Below are positions 44,830-55,100 of a stretch of DNA of 64,000 nucleotides, in pieces. Position numbers and translations under genes: made by a program. Below the pieces are notes generated by a model. That model did not search any database and was not told the DNA's origin. It worked only from the letters and a program-made list of their open reading frames with translations. The stretch's first letter is position 1. Each line of letters starts with the position of its first letter. This stretch comes from Bog-159 sp049511415 (GTDB lineage Bacteria; Acidobacteriota; Terriglobia; Bryobacterales; Bryobacteraceae), in the NCBI GenBank assembly GCA_049511415.1, contig JBEKYC010000041.1:1-64000 (forward strand). Reading direction: 5' to 3'.

Positions 44830-46896
44830 ATGAAACCAATTCTCCTGCTAATTCCGTTGGCTGCGGGCTACGCTTGGGCGGGCGCCACGGCGGATCTGCC
44901 GCGTTCGGTGACTATCTACCGCGACACTTATGGCGTGCCGCATATTTACGGACCGACCGACGCCAGTTGTGTTTTTGGCTACGCTTACGCGCAGGCCGAA
45001 GACAACTTCTGGCAGATCGAAGACAGTTACCTGCGCGCGCTGGGCCGCGCTTCGGAGGTCTACGGCGCCAAGACACTGGACGACGACCTGGTGATTCGCA
45101 CGCTCGAAATCCCGCGCCTCTCCCAGGCCGAATACGAACATGCCGCGCCCGCACTTCGGGATTTGATGGACGCCTTCGCGGACGGCGTCAATTACTATCT
45201 GGCGCGGCATCCCAAGGCGCCGCGCCTGCTGGCGCACTTCGAGCCATGGTACATGCTGGCGTTCAACCGCTACGCGCTCTATTACCTGTTTCTCTACGGT
45301 GAGACCGGTATTGCGAAGCAAGATACCGGCAAGATGGCCGAGTCACAGGGGTCCAACATGTGGGCCATACGTCCGTCGAAAAGCGCCACCGGGCATGCCA
45401 TGCTGTTCATCAATCCGCATCAGCCGTTCTTTGGTCCGGGCCAATGGTACGAAGGCCATGTGCACAGCCAGTCGGGATGGGACATGTCGGGCGCGTCGTT
45501 CTTCGGCTCGGCTTTTCCGACCATTGGACACAACGAACATCTGGGCTGGAGCCATACCGTGAATAAGCCGGACGTCTTCGACGTTTGGGAGGAGACCTTC
45601 GACAAGCCCGGCGATGCGCTGGCTTACCGTTACGACGGCGGCTACCGCGAGGCCACCGCCTGGACCGATTCGATCATCGTCAAAACGGAGCAGGGACCGG
45701 TGACGCGCACGTATAAGATGATGAAGACGCATCACGGGCCGGTGGTAGCCCGGCGGGACGGCAAGTCACTGGCGGTGCGATTCGCGCGGTTCGAGGACGG
45801 CGGCCAGATCGCGGAATGGTATCGGATGTCGAAGTCCCGCAATCTGGGCGAATTCCGCGCGGCCATGTCGGCGCTGGCCGTGCCGATGTTCAACGCCATG
45901 TACGCCGACGACGCGGGTAACATCTTCTATCTCTATAACGGCGCGGTGCCCAAACGCTCGCCGAAGTTCGATTGGTCGAAGCCGGTGGATGGCAGCACGC
46001 CGGAAACGGAATGGCATGGTTTTCACAGCATCGACGAACTGCCGCAGGTGCTGAATCCGAAGTCCGGATTTGTTCAGAATTGTAACTCGACACCCTTCAC
46101 GACCACCTTTGAAGGCAACCCGGACCCGGCCGAATATCCAAAGTATATGGTGGGTGAAAGTGACACAGCGCGCGCCCGAATTTCCCGCCGCATACTTTGG
46201 AACCGGGAAAAATTTACCTTCGATGATTGGGCGGCGGCGGCGTTCGACACCTACGTAATCGAGGCCGAGACCGAGATTCCACGGCTGGCGGAGGAGTGGG
46301 AAACGCTGCGCAAGACCGATGCCGCGCGGGCCGCGAAGCTATCCCGGCCGATTGCCGAACTGCGCGCCTGGGACCATACCGGCCGGACCACGTCGGTGCC
46401 CATGACGTTATTCTCCCTGTGGTACTGGAAACAGGACCGCGACGCGAAGGCCCGGCAGGACCCGATCGGCACGCTGGAGGGTATCGTGTCGGATCTGGAG
46501 AAAGACTTCGGAACCTGGGAAGTGCCGTGGGGCGAAATCAATCGCCTGGAACGCGCGCAATCGGGTGGCGAGGAACCATTTAGCGATGCCCGCGAAAGCC
46601 TTCCGGTGGCGGGTGGTCCCGGACCGGTCGGCATCGTCTTCAACTTCTACGCCCGCGCCGAAAAGGGCCAGAAGGAGCATTTCGGCGTAGCCGGGCACTC
46701 GTTCGTCAGCGTGGTGGATTTCGGCCCGAAGGTGGAGGCGCGCTCGATCCTGGTTTTCGGCGAGAGCGCCGATCCATCGTCGCCGCATTACTTCGATCAG
46801 GCGAAACTCTATGCGCGGCAGCAGTTCAAACCGGCGTGGTTTCGACTCCCGGATATAGAGGCGCACGCCGAACGGACCTATCATCCGGGCCAATAG
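44830..46896 (+). CDS. Penicillin acylase family Ntn hydrolase
   Basis: A 688-residue exported amidase with signal peptide MKPILLLIPLAAGYAWAGA. The N-terminal alpha-chain begins VTIYRDTYGVPHIYG; the predicted autocleavage point is Gly174/Ser175 in ESQGSNMWAI, making Ser175 the N-terminal nucleophile of the beta-chain. NPHQPFFGPGQWYEGHV and FPTIGHNEHLGWSHT are also typical. Members cleave beta-lactam side chains or acyl-homoserine lactones; substrate not predictable here. It lies just upstream of the TonB-fusion gene. Confidence 0.9.
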   Translation: MKPILLLIPLAAGYAWAGATADLPRSVTIYRDTYGVPHIYGPTDASCVFGYAYAQAEDNFWQIEDSYLRALGRASEVYGAKTLDDDLVIRTLEIPRLSQAEYEHAAPALRDLMDAFADGVNYYLARHPKAPRLLAHFEPWYMLAFNRYALYYLFLYGETGIAKQDTGKMAESQGSNMWAIRPSKSATGHAMLFINPHQPFFGPGQWYEGHVHSQSGWDMSGASFFGSAFPTIGHNEHLGWSHTVNKPDVFDVWEETFDKPGDALAYRYDGGYREATAWTDSIIVKTEQGPVTRTYKMMKTHHGPVVARRDGKSLAVRFARFEDGGQIAEWYRMSKSRNLGEFRAAMSALAVPMFNAMYADDAGNIFYLYNGAVPKRSPKFDWSKPVDGSTPETEWHGFHSIDELPQVLNPKSGFVQNCNSTPFTTTFEGNPDPAEYPKYMVGESDTARARISRRILWNREKFTFDDWAAAAFDTYVIEAETEIPRLAEEWETLRKTDAARAAKLSRPIAELRAWDHTGRTTSVPMTLFSLWYWKQDRDAKARQDPIGTLEGIVSDLEKDFGTWEVPWGEINRLERAQSGGEEPFSDARESLPVAGGPGPVGIVFNFYARAEKGQKEHFGVAGHSFVSVVDFGPKVEARSILVFGESADPSSPHYFDQAKLYARQQFKPAWFRLPDIEAHAERTYHPGQ

Positions 46897-46950
46897 CTCA
46901 AGCGTAAGTTATCGTACACTGGCGATCCGAGTGCTCTTCCGCACAGCGGC

Positions 46951-48240
46951 ATGGCCGCGGCAGGATATCTTTGGCAGGATCCCGGTGACTCGATCACTAT
47001 CCAGGTGAGTCTGGAATTGGTGGCGCGATTGAGCGCCGCCGTGGAACAAGGGCTGGGAGCCGGCTCGCGGGGGATGGAAATCGGCGGTCTGCTATTAGGC
47101 CGGATACTACCGGGACGTGCCCCTTCCGTGCTGGTGGAAGATTTCGAAGTGGCGCCTTGCCAGCACTTGCGTGGCGCCTCGTACACACTTTCCGCGGGCG
47201 AACGGCACACTTTGGCCGGGCGGTTGAAGCGGCGGAGAAACACGACGGTGGTAGGTTTCTTTCGCAGCCATACGCGCCCCGGGCTGTTCTTGGACCAGGA
47301 TGACTTCACGCTGTTCAGCCGGTACTTCACCGACCCTTCGCAAGTATTTCTTTTGATCCGGCCGTCGGCTGATGGACCGGCCACCGCCGGCTTCTTCTTT
47401 TGGGAAGACGGCGATATCAATCGACGGGCGCCCTACCGTCAGTTTCCGTTCGACTTCGTCCGGCTCGGTGGGGTCGCGAAGCCCGCGCTAGTCCCGCGGC
47501 CGGCAGCTTCCATGACGCCCGCGCGGCGGCAGGGCCACCGGATGCCTCCGCTCTCCTCGATGATGGTGCCCGCGATTGCGGCGTTATTCCTGATTGCGGC
47601 GTTGTTCGTGTCTCCGCGCGAGACTAAGCCGCAAGCTGCGCCCGCCAAGCCGATACCGCCTTTGGAGACATTGCTGCCGGAACCAGTTCCAAAGGCTGCT
47701 TTGCCGGTGAGCACACCAGCGCCGGCGCAGCCTGAAATTCCCGTGCCGGAGGCTAAGGTTGCCGCCAAGACTCCCGCCCCGGCGCCAAAACGGGTTGTGA
47801 AGCTGGCGGCGGCGCCTCGTCCGGTGATGCACGTGCGGCAACTCGAAGCGCCGCCGGCTCTGGCCGCGTCGCTGCCGAGCGGCCCGCTCTCGGCGGCAAT
47901 TCCCCAACCTGCCGTCGCGCCGCCCCTGGAAGCGGAGGTGACATACGAGGCTCCGCATGCCGGCGTGTTCCGCCGCGCGTTCCGCAAGATCGCCGCGGAA
48001 GACTTCGTGCCGCCGTCACCGGTGCATAAGGTATCGCCTGCCAGCCATGGGAATCCGGAGGCGGTGGACGTGAAGGTCTTCATCGACGATTCCGGCAGCG
48101 TGACTCGCGCCCAGGTGCTGACCAAGGGCAGCGGTCTGGCGGATGAAGCGGCCGCGGCCGCCCGGCAGTGGCAATTCACGCCCGCGCGCAAGCACGATAA
48201 GCCCGCCGCGAGCGAAATGATTCTGCACTTTCGGTTTTGA
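46951..48240 (+). CDS. TonB-like protein with N-terminal degenerate JAB/MPN-like domain
   Basis: A 429-residue protein with an unusual order of parts. Residues 15-165 resemble a JAB/MPN (JAMM) domain: Glu43 in GMEIGGLLLG, then VVGFFRSHTRPGLFLDQDDF (101-119), where canonical HSHP...SxxD is replaced by RSH...DxxD, so zinc binding is probably lost. One membrane helix is at about 204-220 (MMVPAIAALFLIAALFV). A Pro/Ala/Lys-rich periplasmic linker spans 222-330. The last 85 residues form a TonB C-terminal domain (VDVKVFIDDSGSVTRAQVL...AARQWQFTPARK). It may energise the TonB-dependent receptor encoded nearby at 52110. It converges on the AMP-ligase gene with 3 nt between. Confidence 0.78.
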   Translation: MAAAGYLWQDPGDSITIQVSLELVARLSAAVEQGLGAGSRGMEIGGLLLGRILPGRAPSVLVEDFEVAPCQHLRGASYTLSAGERHTLAGRLKRRRNTTVVGFFRSHTRPGLFLDQDDFTLFSRYFTDPSQVFLLIRPSADGPATAGFFFWEDGDINRRAPYRQFPFDFVRLGGVAKPALVPRPAASMTPARRQGHRMPPLSSMMVPAIAALFLIAALFVSPRETKPQAAPAKPIPPLETLLPEPVPKAALPVSTPAPAQPEIPVPEAKVAAKTPAPAPKRVVKLAAAPRPVMHVRQLEAPPALAASLPSGPLSAAIPQPAVAPPLEAEVTYEAPHAGVFRRAFRKIAAEDFVPPSPVHKVSPASHGNPEAVDVKVFIDDSGSVTRAQVLTKGSGLADEAAAAARQWQFTPARKHDKPAASEMILHFRF

Positions 48241-48243
48241 CCG

Positions 48244-49473
48244 CTAAGCATAGATCCAACGGCGGGCCTTCATTTCAAAGCGCGGCAGACTACCCGGCGG
48301 GACCACGGCGACCGGGATGCGCAGAGCGAATGCATTGGTCAGCGCGGCCTCCAGGCGGTGAGACAGGGTAGCATCCTCCGCATGCTCGAGCGCGGACTCC
48401 ACCTGCACGCTCAACTCGGGCAGCGTACGGTGGTTTTGAATCTCCACGCGATACTCGGTCACGGCTTCGAAAGCGCGCAGGATGTTATCGACCGCGCTGG
48501 GATACACGTTGACGCCGCGCACCACTAACATGTCATCGGTGCGGCCGAGGATACCGCCTTCGAGCGCCAGATCCCGCGTGCCGCAAGCGCACTGATCCGC
48601 CGCGGCGGCCTGGACGATATCGTTCGTGCGATAGCGGATGAGCGGCGACCCGACGCGACCGAGGTTGGTAAGAACCAATTCGCCGGTGACTCCGCGCGGC
48701 ACGGGATCTCCGGTGACCGGATCGACCACTTCCGCGATGTAGGAGTCTGCAATTACGTGCAGCACTCCCGCGCGCCGCGGGCAGCCATAGCTGACGGGTC
48801 CGATCTCGGTCATGCCGTGATGATCGACCACGCGCGCGCCGCGCCACAGTTTCGAGATGTGGCTGCGCGTGGCGGAAACGCTGCCACCCGGCTCCCCGGC
48901 GACGATCAGTGTCCGCACCGCGCAGAATGTCAGATCGATGGCCTGTTCGGCGGCGACCTCCGCCAGGCGGATGGCATAGGTGGGCGTGCAACATAGAACC
49001 GTCGCGGAGGTCTCAATGATGGTGCGCAGGCGCGCCTCGCTGCGCATGCCGCCTCCGGGAATGGCGAGACAACCCAGGCGCGCGGCCGCTTCAAAGCCTA
49101 CCCAAAAGCCGAGAAATGGGCCGAAGGAGAAAGCGAAGAAGATGCGATCGCCTGCGCCGATGCCGGCGGCATGATACACGCGCAGCCAGTTGCCGATCAT
49201 CCAGTCCCAGCTTTCGGGCGTATCCAGCCAGCGCAAGGGCGTGCCGGTGGTGGTGGCGCTAGTCTGGCAGAAGCGTGTGTAGCGGTCGAGGGGGTAAGTC
49301 AGGTTGGACCCGTAAGGCGCATGCGCGCGTTGGTTGTCGACTAACTCCTGTTTGTAAGTGAAAGGCAAGCTGGTAAGATCTCCATCGGGAGCGAGACCGT
49401 GCAGTTTGGCGGCGTAAAAGGGATTATGGCGGAGAACCGTCGCGAGCAGCGTTTCGAGACTGCTTAATGGCAT
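48244..49473 (-). CDS. Phenylacetate-CoA ligase-like AMP-binding enzyme
   Basis: A 409-residue adenylate-forming enzyme of the PaaK type. CQTSATTTGTPLRW is the ATP-binding loop, HGMTEIGPVSYGC the A5 motif, VTGELVLTNLG and PLIRYRTNDIV the A7-like region, and GRTDDMLVVRGVNVYPSAVD the hinge and C-terminal domain start. Shorter than PaaK by about 25 residues at the N-terminus but the core is complete. It would activate an aryl or acyl carboxylate as adenylate. It overlaps the end of the flavoenzyme gene by 10 nt and is the last gene of the cluster. Confidence 0.87.
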   Translation of the reverse strand: MPLSSLETLLATVLRHNPFYAAKLHGLAPDGDLTSLPFTYKQELVDNQRAHAPYGSNLTYPLDRYTRFCQTSATTTGTPLRWLDTPESWDWMIGNWLRVYHAAGIGAGDRIFFAFSFGPFLGFWVGFEAAARLGCLAIPGGGMRSEARLRTIIETSATVLCCTPTYAIRLAEVAAEQAIDLTFCAVRTLIVAGEPGGSVSATRSHISKLWRGARVVDHHGMTEIGPVSYGCPRRAGVLHVIADSYIAEVVDPVTGDPVPRGVTGELVLTNLGRVGSPLIRYRTNDIVQAAAADQCACGTRDLALEGGILGRTDDMLVVRGVNVYPSAVDNILRAFEAVTEYRVEIQNHRTLPELSVQVESALEHAEDATLSHRLEAALTNAFALRIPVAVVPPGSLPRFEMKARRWIYA

Positions 49474-50741
49474 GACTCAAGAAGCTCGCCGGATTCGAGC
49501 GGCGCGCCGTGCGACAGCGGCTCGGGCACCGCGGCAAATTTCGCCACGGCGTTGAACAACGGGCGGAAGTCGCGAAACAGGTTGCCGATCAGGCAATCGG
49601 TCATATCGCCCTTGAGGTCCGGAAATTCGTTGATGAAAGTGCGGAAGCTGAAAGCCGGATTATAGAAGGCGTAGACCAGCTTGCGCATGGCCTCGATACC
49701 CTCGCGGACCTGCGCGCCATACTCCCGGAAGCGCGCCGCGGATACATCGCCAACGGTGAGTGCGGCGTCCACGGCATCGGCGGCCAGTTCCCCGCTGCGC
49801 AGCGCCAGCAGCACGCCGGAGGAAAACACGGGATCGAGGAAGCCGAATGCATCGCCGGTGAGGACCAAGCCGTCGGCGGCGCAGTGGCGCGAGCGATACG
49901 AATATTCACCAGTCACACGATAGGGCCCGAACTGCCGCCCGGCCGCCAGGTGCCGTTCGATCCACGCGTTGTTCTTCACTTCGCGATGGAAGATCTCCGC
50001 CAGGTCGCGCGTATCTTTGTATAGATAGTCTTTTTCGGCAACCACTCCCACACTTACAATGTTGTTGGCCAGCGGAATATACCAGAACCAACCTTTTTCC
50101 GGGACGTAGGCGACGGTGGTTGCGCCTTCGTCGATGCCCGGATCGCGCAGCGCGCCTTCATAGTAAGTCCAGATGGCGATCTTATTCAGCAGCGGATCGC
50201 GTACTTTCCATCCGTTCCGGGAGATGGCAAAAGCGTCGCGGCCGGTGGCATCGATGGTGATGGGGGCATGGAATTCACGGATCGCGCCGTCGCCGGCGGC
50301 CGCACGCACACCGGTAACCGCGCCCTCGGGCTGGATCAATTCCCGCGCGGTGATCTCCTCAATAACCTCGGCGCCTTTTTCGCGGGCGTTATCCAGCAGA
50401 AGTTGATCGAATTCGCTGCGCAGGACCTGCCAGGTAGCATGGGCTTCGTGCGCGAGCTGCTGGGAAAAATAGAATGGAACGGATGCCCGTCCGCTGCTGC
50501 CCACGAACTGCACGCTGTATTTGCGGGTGAAATGCGAGGCCTTCATGCGCTCCAGCACGCCGATGCGTTCCAGCGTGAAATAACCGTATGGCAACAGCGA
50601 TTCGCCGATGTGGTAACGCGGGAATTTTTCTTTTTCCAGCACCACTACGCGGCGGCCTTTCAGGGCCAGCACCGCGGCGGCGGTGGAGCCGGCAGGGCCC
50701 CCTCCGATAATGATGGCGTCGTAGGAATTGCCGTTCGGCAT
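49464..50741 (-). CDS. FAD-dependent oxidoreductase, halogenase/geranylgeranyl-reductase-like
   Basis: A 425-residue flavoprotein. The Rossmann FAD motif is GGGPAGS (13-19), followed by FPRYHIGESLLP (40-51), TIDATGRDA and VLTGDAFGFLDPVFSSG. The sequence GWFWYIP at 217-223 fits the GWxWxIP motif of flavin-dependent halogenases, and the FxRxxIGES segment also favours that branch; plain monooxygenases usually lack both. Halogenase activity is inference: the catalytic Lys was not located with certainty, and geranylgeranyl-reductase-type activity remains possible. It lies 15 nt downstream of the radical SAM gene. Confidence 0.82.
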   Translation of the reverse strand: MPNGNSYDAIIIGGGPAGSTAAAVLALKGRRVVVLEKEKFPRYHIGESLLPYGYFTLERIGVLERMKASHFTRKYSVQFVGSSGRASVPFYFSQQLAHEAHATWQVLRSEFDQLLLDNAREKGAEVIEEITARELIQPEGAVTGVRAAAGDGAIREFHAPITIDATGRDAFAISRNGWKVRDPLLNKIAIWTYYEGALRDPGIDEGATTVAYVPEKGWFWYIPLANNIVSVGVVAEKDYLYKDTRDLAEIFHREVKNNAWIERHLAAGRQFGPYRVTGEYSYRSRHCAADGLVLTGDAFGFLDPVFSSGVLLALRSGELAADAVDAALTVGDVSAARFREYGAQVREGIEAMRKLVYAFYNPAFSFRTFINEFPDLKGDMTDCLIGNLFRDFRPLFNAVAKFAAVPEPLSHGAPLESGELLESCH

Positions 50742-50756
50742 GGGGTCTCGGTTTCT

Positions 50757-52067
50757 TTAAGCGGCGCCCGCCAAACGATGCTCGGGCAGGAAAAACTCAT
50801 GCAGCAGCCGGTCCACCTGCAACAGGCCTTCGCGGCTCAAACGCAAAGAGTCCGCATCCATCGATAAGTAGCCCGCATCCCGCAGTATCCCCACGGGAAC
50901 GGCAAAATGCTCCCGTACATTGATCCCGAACTTATCGCGGAAATAGGAATCCTGCACACGGCCGAGTTTCATTTGCAGGATGAACTCGCGAATCAGGCGT
51001 TGTTCGGCGTCCAGGGTGTACGCGCGGTAGATCGGCAGAATCCCGCGGCGCAATTTATCGGAGTAACTCTCAAACTCGTGATCGTTCTGGAAGTGCGTGC
51101 CCTGCACGTGCGAAAACGAGGCCACCCCGAGGCCGAGCATGTCGGCGCCGGACCAGAGCATGTCGGTATAGATGAAACGGGTCTTGGCCGGATTCTTCAC
51201 CGCCGTATAGGCGCTGCGCACGGTGTATCCGGCATTTTCCAATTCGGCGAAAGCGTATCGCACCCAATCGCGCTTGGTCTTCCAGGTGGCTACCGGCGCC
51301 GAAGTCTGGCCCATCACCTGCATCTCTTTAAAGATGGTGGTGTTGTAAGGGACTTCCATCTGGTAGATGGTGACGCTGTCCGGATCCAGTTCAATGGTTT
51401 TGCGGACACAGTCGCGCCAGTTGGATTCGGTTTCGCCCACCATGCCGGCGATCAGGTCGATATTGATTTGCGGGAAGTCTATCGAACGGGCGTAGCTGTA
51501 AGCCGGAAGGATCTCTTTGGAAGTGTGGGCGCGGCCGTTGATTTTCAGGATGTCGTCATCAAAGTTCTCGATGCCCAGGCTCAAGCGCGTGACTCCCAGA
51601 TCTCGGATCACGCGCAGCTTGCCTTCCGTCAGAGTTCCGGGTTCGCATTCGAAGGCCACCTCTTCGGCTTCATCCCAGGGGAGCAGGCGCTTCATGCGGT
51701 CGACCAGCGAAGTGAGCTGGCGCGAGGAAATGTACGAGGGCGTGCCGCCTCCAAAATAGATGAACTTCGGCTTGCGGCCCCCGATGACGGCTTTTTCGGA
51801 GTAGAGAGTCAGCTCCTGGATGGCGGTATCCAGATAGCCTTCCACTTCGGCTGCATTCTTATCGGTATAGACCTTGAAATAACAGAAGTGACACCGCTTG
51901 CGGCAGAAGGGGATATGCAGATAGATGCCCAGAGGCGTGCCGGGGGCCGGCGGACGATCCAGGGCCGCGAAGACGTCGCGCACGTGCGACGGACTCCAGA
52001 AGGAGTAAGGCGGATAGTTGGATACGAAATAACTCCCCGCGGTGGTTTCTTCGGTTTCTGTGAACAT
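50757..52067 (-). CDS. HemN-like radical SAM protein
   Basis: A 436-residue radical SAM enzyme. The cluster motif is Cys55-x3-Cys59-x2-Cys62 in HIPFCRKRCHFCYF, followed by FIYFGGGTPSYIS, VAFECEPGTLTEGKL and RLSLGIENFDDDILKINGRAH, all in HemN/HemW style. HemN relatives outside heme synthesis include methyltransferases and cyclopropanases in natural-product pathways. The context (flavoenzyme and AMP ligase directly downstream) suggests a biosynthetic rather than heme role. It starts 42 nt after the TonB-dependent receptor gene. Confidence 0.87.
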   Translation of the reverse strand: MFTETEETTAGSYFVSNYPPYSFWSPSHVRDVFAALDRPPAPGTPLGIYLHIPFCRKRCHFCYFKVYTDKNAAEVEGYLDTAIQELTLYSEKAVIGGRKPKFIYFGGGTPSYISSRQLTSLVDRMKRLLPWDEAEEVAFECEPGTLTEGKLRVIRDLGVTRLSLGIENFDDDILKINGRAHTSKEILPAYSYARSIDFPQINIDLIAGMVGETESNWRDCVRKTIELDPDSVTIYQMEVPYNTTIFKEMQVMGQTSAPVATWKTKRDWVRYAFAELENAGYTVRSAYTAVKNPAKTRFIYTDMLWSGADMLGLGVASFSHVQGTHFQNDHEFESYSDKLRRGILPIYRAYTLDAEQRLIREFILQMKLGRVQDSYFRDKFGINVREHFAVPVGILRDAGYLSMDADSLRLSREGLLQVDRLLHEFFLPEHRLAGAA

Positions 52068-52109
52068 CCCTTTAGGTCCAGTATAGCGCTTGCCTGTGGG
52101 CCCACTCCT

Positions 52110-55100
52110 CTAGAACAACAGCTTCAGCGCCAGTTGCAGGCGGCGCGGATCGCCCGCCGATAAGATCTGTCCGAATGTGGGCGAGCCGATGAAGTTATCG
52201 GGCAGGCTGAAGTTGGTGTGGTTGAGAGTGTTGAACATCTCGGCGCGGAACTGCAGCGTGGCGCTTTCGCGAATGGCCGTGTTCTTGACGATCGACAGGT
52301 CCACCGTGGCCATGCCCGGCCCTTCCACGGTATTGCGGCCGGAATTGCCGAAGCTTCCGTAGGGCGGAATCACGAAGGCGGCAGTGTTGAACCATTCCGT
52401 AGCGCTCGGATTCGACAGGTGCGGACTGCCCACCACGTTCGGCCGGTCATTCGCGCCGAAGCCCAGGGCGTCGATGCCGGTGTTGCTGTTGTCGTCATCC
52501 GGCAGCAATGCGACGGTGAACGGCTGTCCGCTCTGGAACTGTAGAATCCCGTAAGTCTGCCAGCCCTTGAGCCAGCGGGAAGGACTGTGGAACGGCAGAT
52601 CGTAGGCGTAGCTGGCCACGAAGCGGTGGCGCACATCGAAGTTCGAAAGCCCCCGCTCCGCGTGCAAATCGTAGCTATCCTGCGGAAAATTGGGGTCGCC
52701 GGCGCTCGAAAAGAAGCTGGATCCGTTGTCGATGGATTTGGCGAAGGTATACGATGCCAGCAGCGACAATCCAAAATCGAGGCGCTGCTGGAAGCGCGTC
52801 TGCAGGCTGTGATAGATGGAATTGCGGTTGGATTCGAGCAGATCGATATCGGCGAACTCGTACACCGGACGCACGTAATTCTGGTTGGTGGAAGGCGCCG
52901 GCTGATTCGAGTCGCGCGCGCCGATCAGGTCCGTGCCTTTCGATCCGACATAGCCGATTTCGAACATGCGGTTGCCCCCCAGCGAATGCTCGATATTGAA
53001 ATTCCATTGCTGCATGTAAGGCGTGCGCAGGTTGCGCTGGAACGCCAGAGCGGAAGGCGGCGTGGGATAGGGAAAGTCGCTCGGGAAGGGGTTGTCGAGC
53101 AGTAACGGCTGTGTGGCGCTGAGCGGATAGTAGGTGCTGAAGTTGAAATACGGCGGACTGAAATACAGCCCTTCGCCGGGGGCCAGCGAGGATTGATCGT
53201 AGTAGATGCCGTAGCCCGTGCGCAGGACTGTCTTTTGTGAAGTCCCCGGCGTCCAGGCGAGCCCCACGCGCGGCGCGAAATTGTTGCGGTCCGGATAGTA
53301 GCCCCCGCGGGGCATGCCGTCGGTGCCCACGGGCACCAGCGTCTGGGTGGCGGCGTCGTATAGATTGGCGCGATTCTGCGCGTCCACGGCCGGCGAGTTG
53401 TATTCGTAGCGCAGGCCCAGGGTCAGCGTCAGATTGGGGCGCGCGCGCCACACATCGTTGGCGAAAAAGTTGTAGCTGTGGGTGCGCAGGTGCTCCGCGT
53501 TATTCAGCGTGGCCACACCGGAATCGGTGGGCAGGCCGAGCAGCAGCTCCTCCAGCGCATTGCCCAGCAGCAGGCCGGTGAAGTCGATAAAGCCGCGGGA
53601 TTCCTCGTCGCGAAAGGCATTCTGCTGCAGAATGCGCAGGTCGCCGCCAAACTTGGCGAGGTGGCGGCCATGCACGTAGGTCAAGGTGTCGGTCAATTGG
53701 TAAACGTTGGTGGTGCCGTGCTGCGGGTTGTTGGCTTCGTCGCCCAGCGGCGAGAAGCCGGTGACCGAAATCGAGGTGAGGCCGTAGTCGCGGGGATTGG
53801 TGGAGATGGTAGGCAAGCCCACCTGGGCGTTGACATTCTGCGCGATATCCTGCTGATAAACGCCCAGCGAGACGCGATCGAAGCCGGCGCGCAGTTCGTT
53901 GAGCAGGGCTGGGGTGAAAGTGTGCGTCTCGGCGATCATGGCGTTCTGGTCGCGGCTGGGGACGTTGTCGCCGTAGCCGGGAACCAGCGGAAAGCTGGGG
54001 CCCGTGAACGGTTCGAACAGGCTGTTGTCGGCGAAGCTGTAGCGCAAGGACAATTGCGACGCGGCCGTCAGCGAGTGATCCACGCGCACGTCGAACTGAT
54101 CGTCGCGGTCGCGCGTATCGGGCGATGACACGTAGTTCTGATTGGCAACGCTGCGATTGGGTAGCGGGTAGAGATTGGCAATGGCGACACCCACGGGGTC
54201 CAGATAATAGGAGGGGATCACGTTGCCGGGGAACGGCGCGCCCGACAGGGGATCGATCGGCGTTGGCGTGGTGCTCTGCGAAAAATCGCCCGTGCGCTCG
54301 GCCGCCGTGGGAACGTTGGTGACCTGCGTGATGCCGGTGTTGTCGCGGGTGCCCTGGTAATCCAGGAAGAAAAAGGTGCGGTCGCGCCTGATCGGCCCGC
54401 CCAGCGAACCGCCAAACTGGTTGCGTTGATCCTGCGGCGCGGCCGTGCCGGAAGGCGCGAAATAATTGCGCGCGTCGAAAACGGCGTTGCGGAAGAATTC
54501 ATAGGCCGTGCCGTGGAACTGGTTGCCGCCGGAGCGCAGGATCACGCTGACCTGCGCGCCGCCGTTGCGGCCAAACGACGCATCGTAGGTGCTGGAGAGA
54601 ACCTCGAATTCGCGGATGGCGTCGACCGGCGGCGTGACGGCGGTGCCATTCAGTTTGGGATCGCCGTTGTAAACGCCATCCAGCAGGAAATCGTTGGCAT
54701 CTTCGCGGGCGCCGTTGATATTCATGGCAAAGGAGCCGCGCACCGAAGCGGCGGATCCCTGCGCGGCCGGCACGACTCCGGGCAGCAGCAGGCTCAGGTC
54801 ATAGAAATCGCGGCCGTCCAGCGGCAGACCCACCACTTCGCGATTATCGATGACACCGCCGACGGCGGCCGAATCCGTGCGCAGGAGGGTGCGCTTCGCG
54901 GTGACGGTGACTTGCTCCCCGGGGTTGTTGCCCAGCAACAGACGCACGTCCAAGCGCATTTCCTGATTCACATCGAGCACCAGATCACGGACATAGGGAT
55001 GGAAGCTTGGTGCGTCAACTTGCAAACGATAGGCGCCGGGGTCGAGCAAGGTCACCAGAAATCCCCCGGACGGACCCGTGACCGCCGTGTGCTTTTTGTT

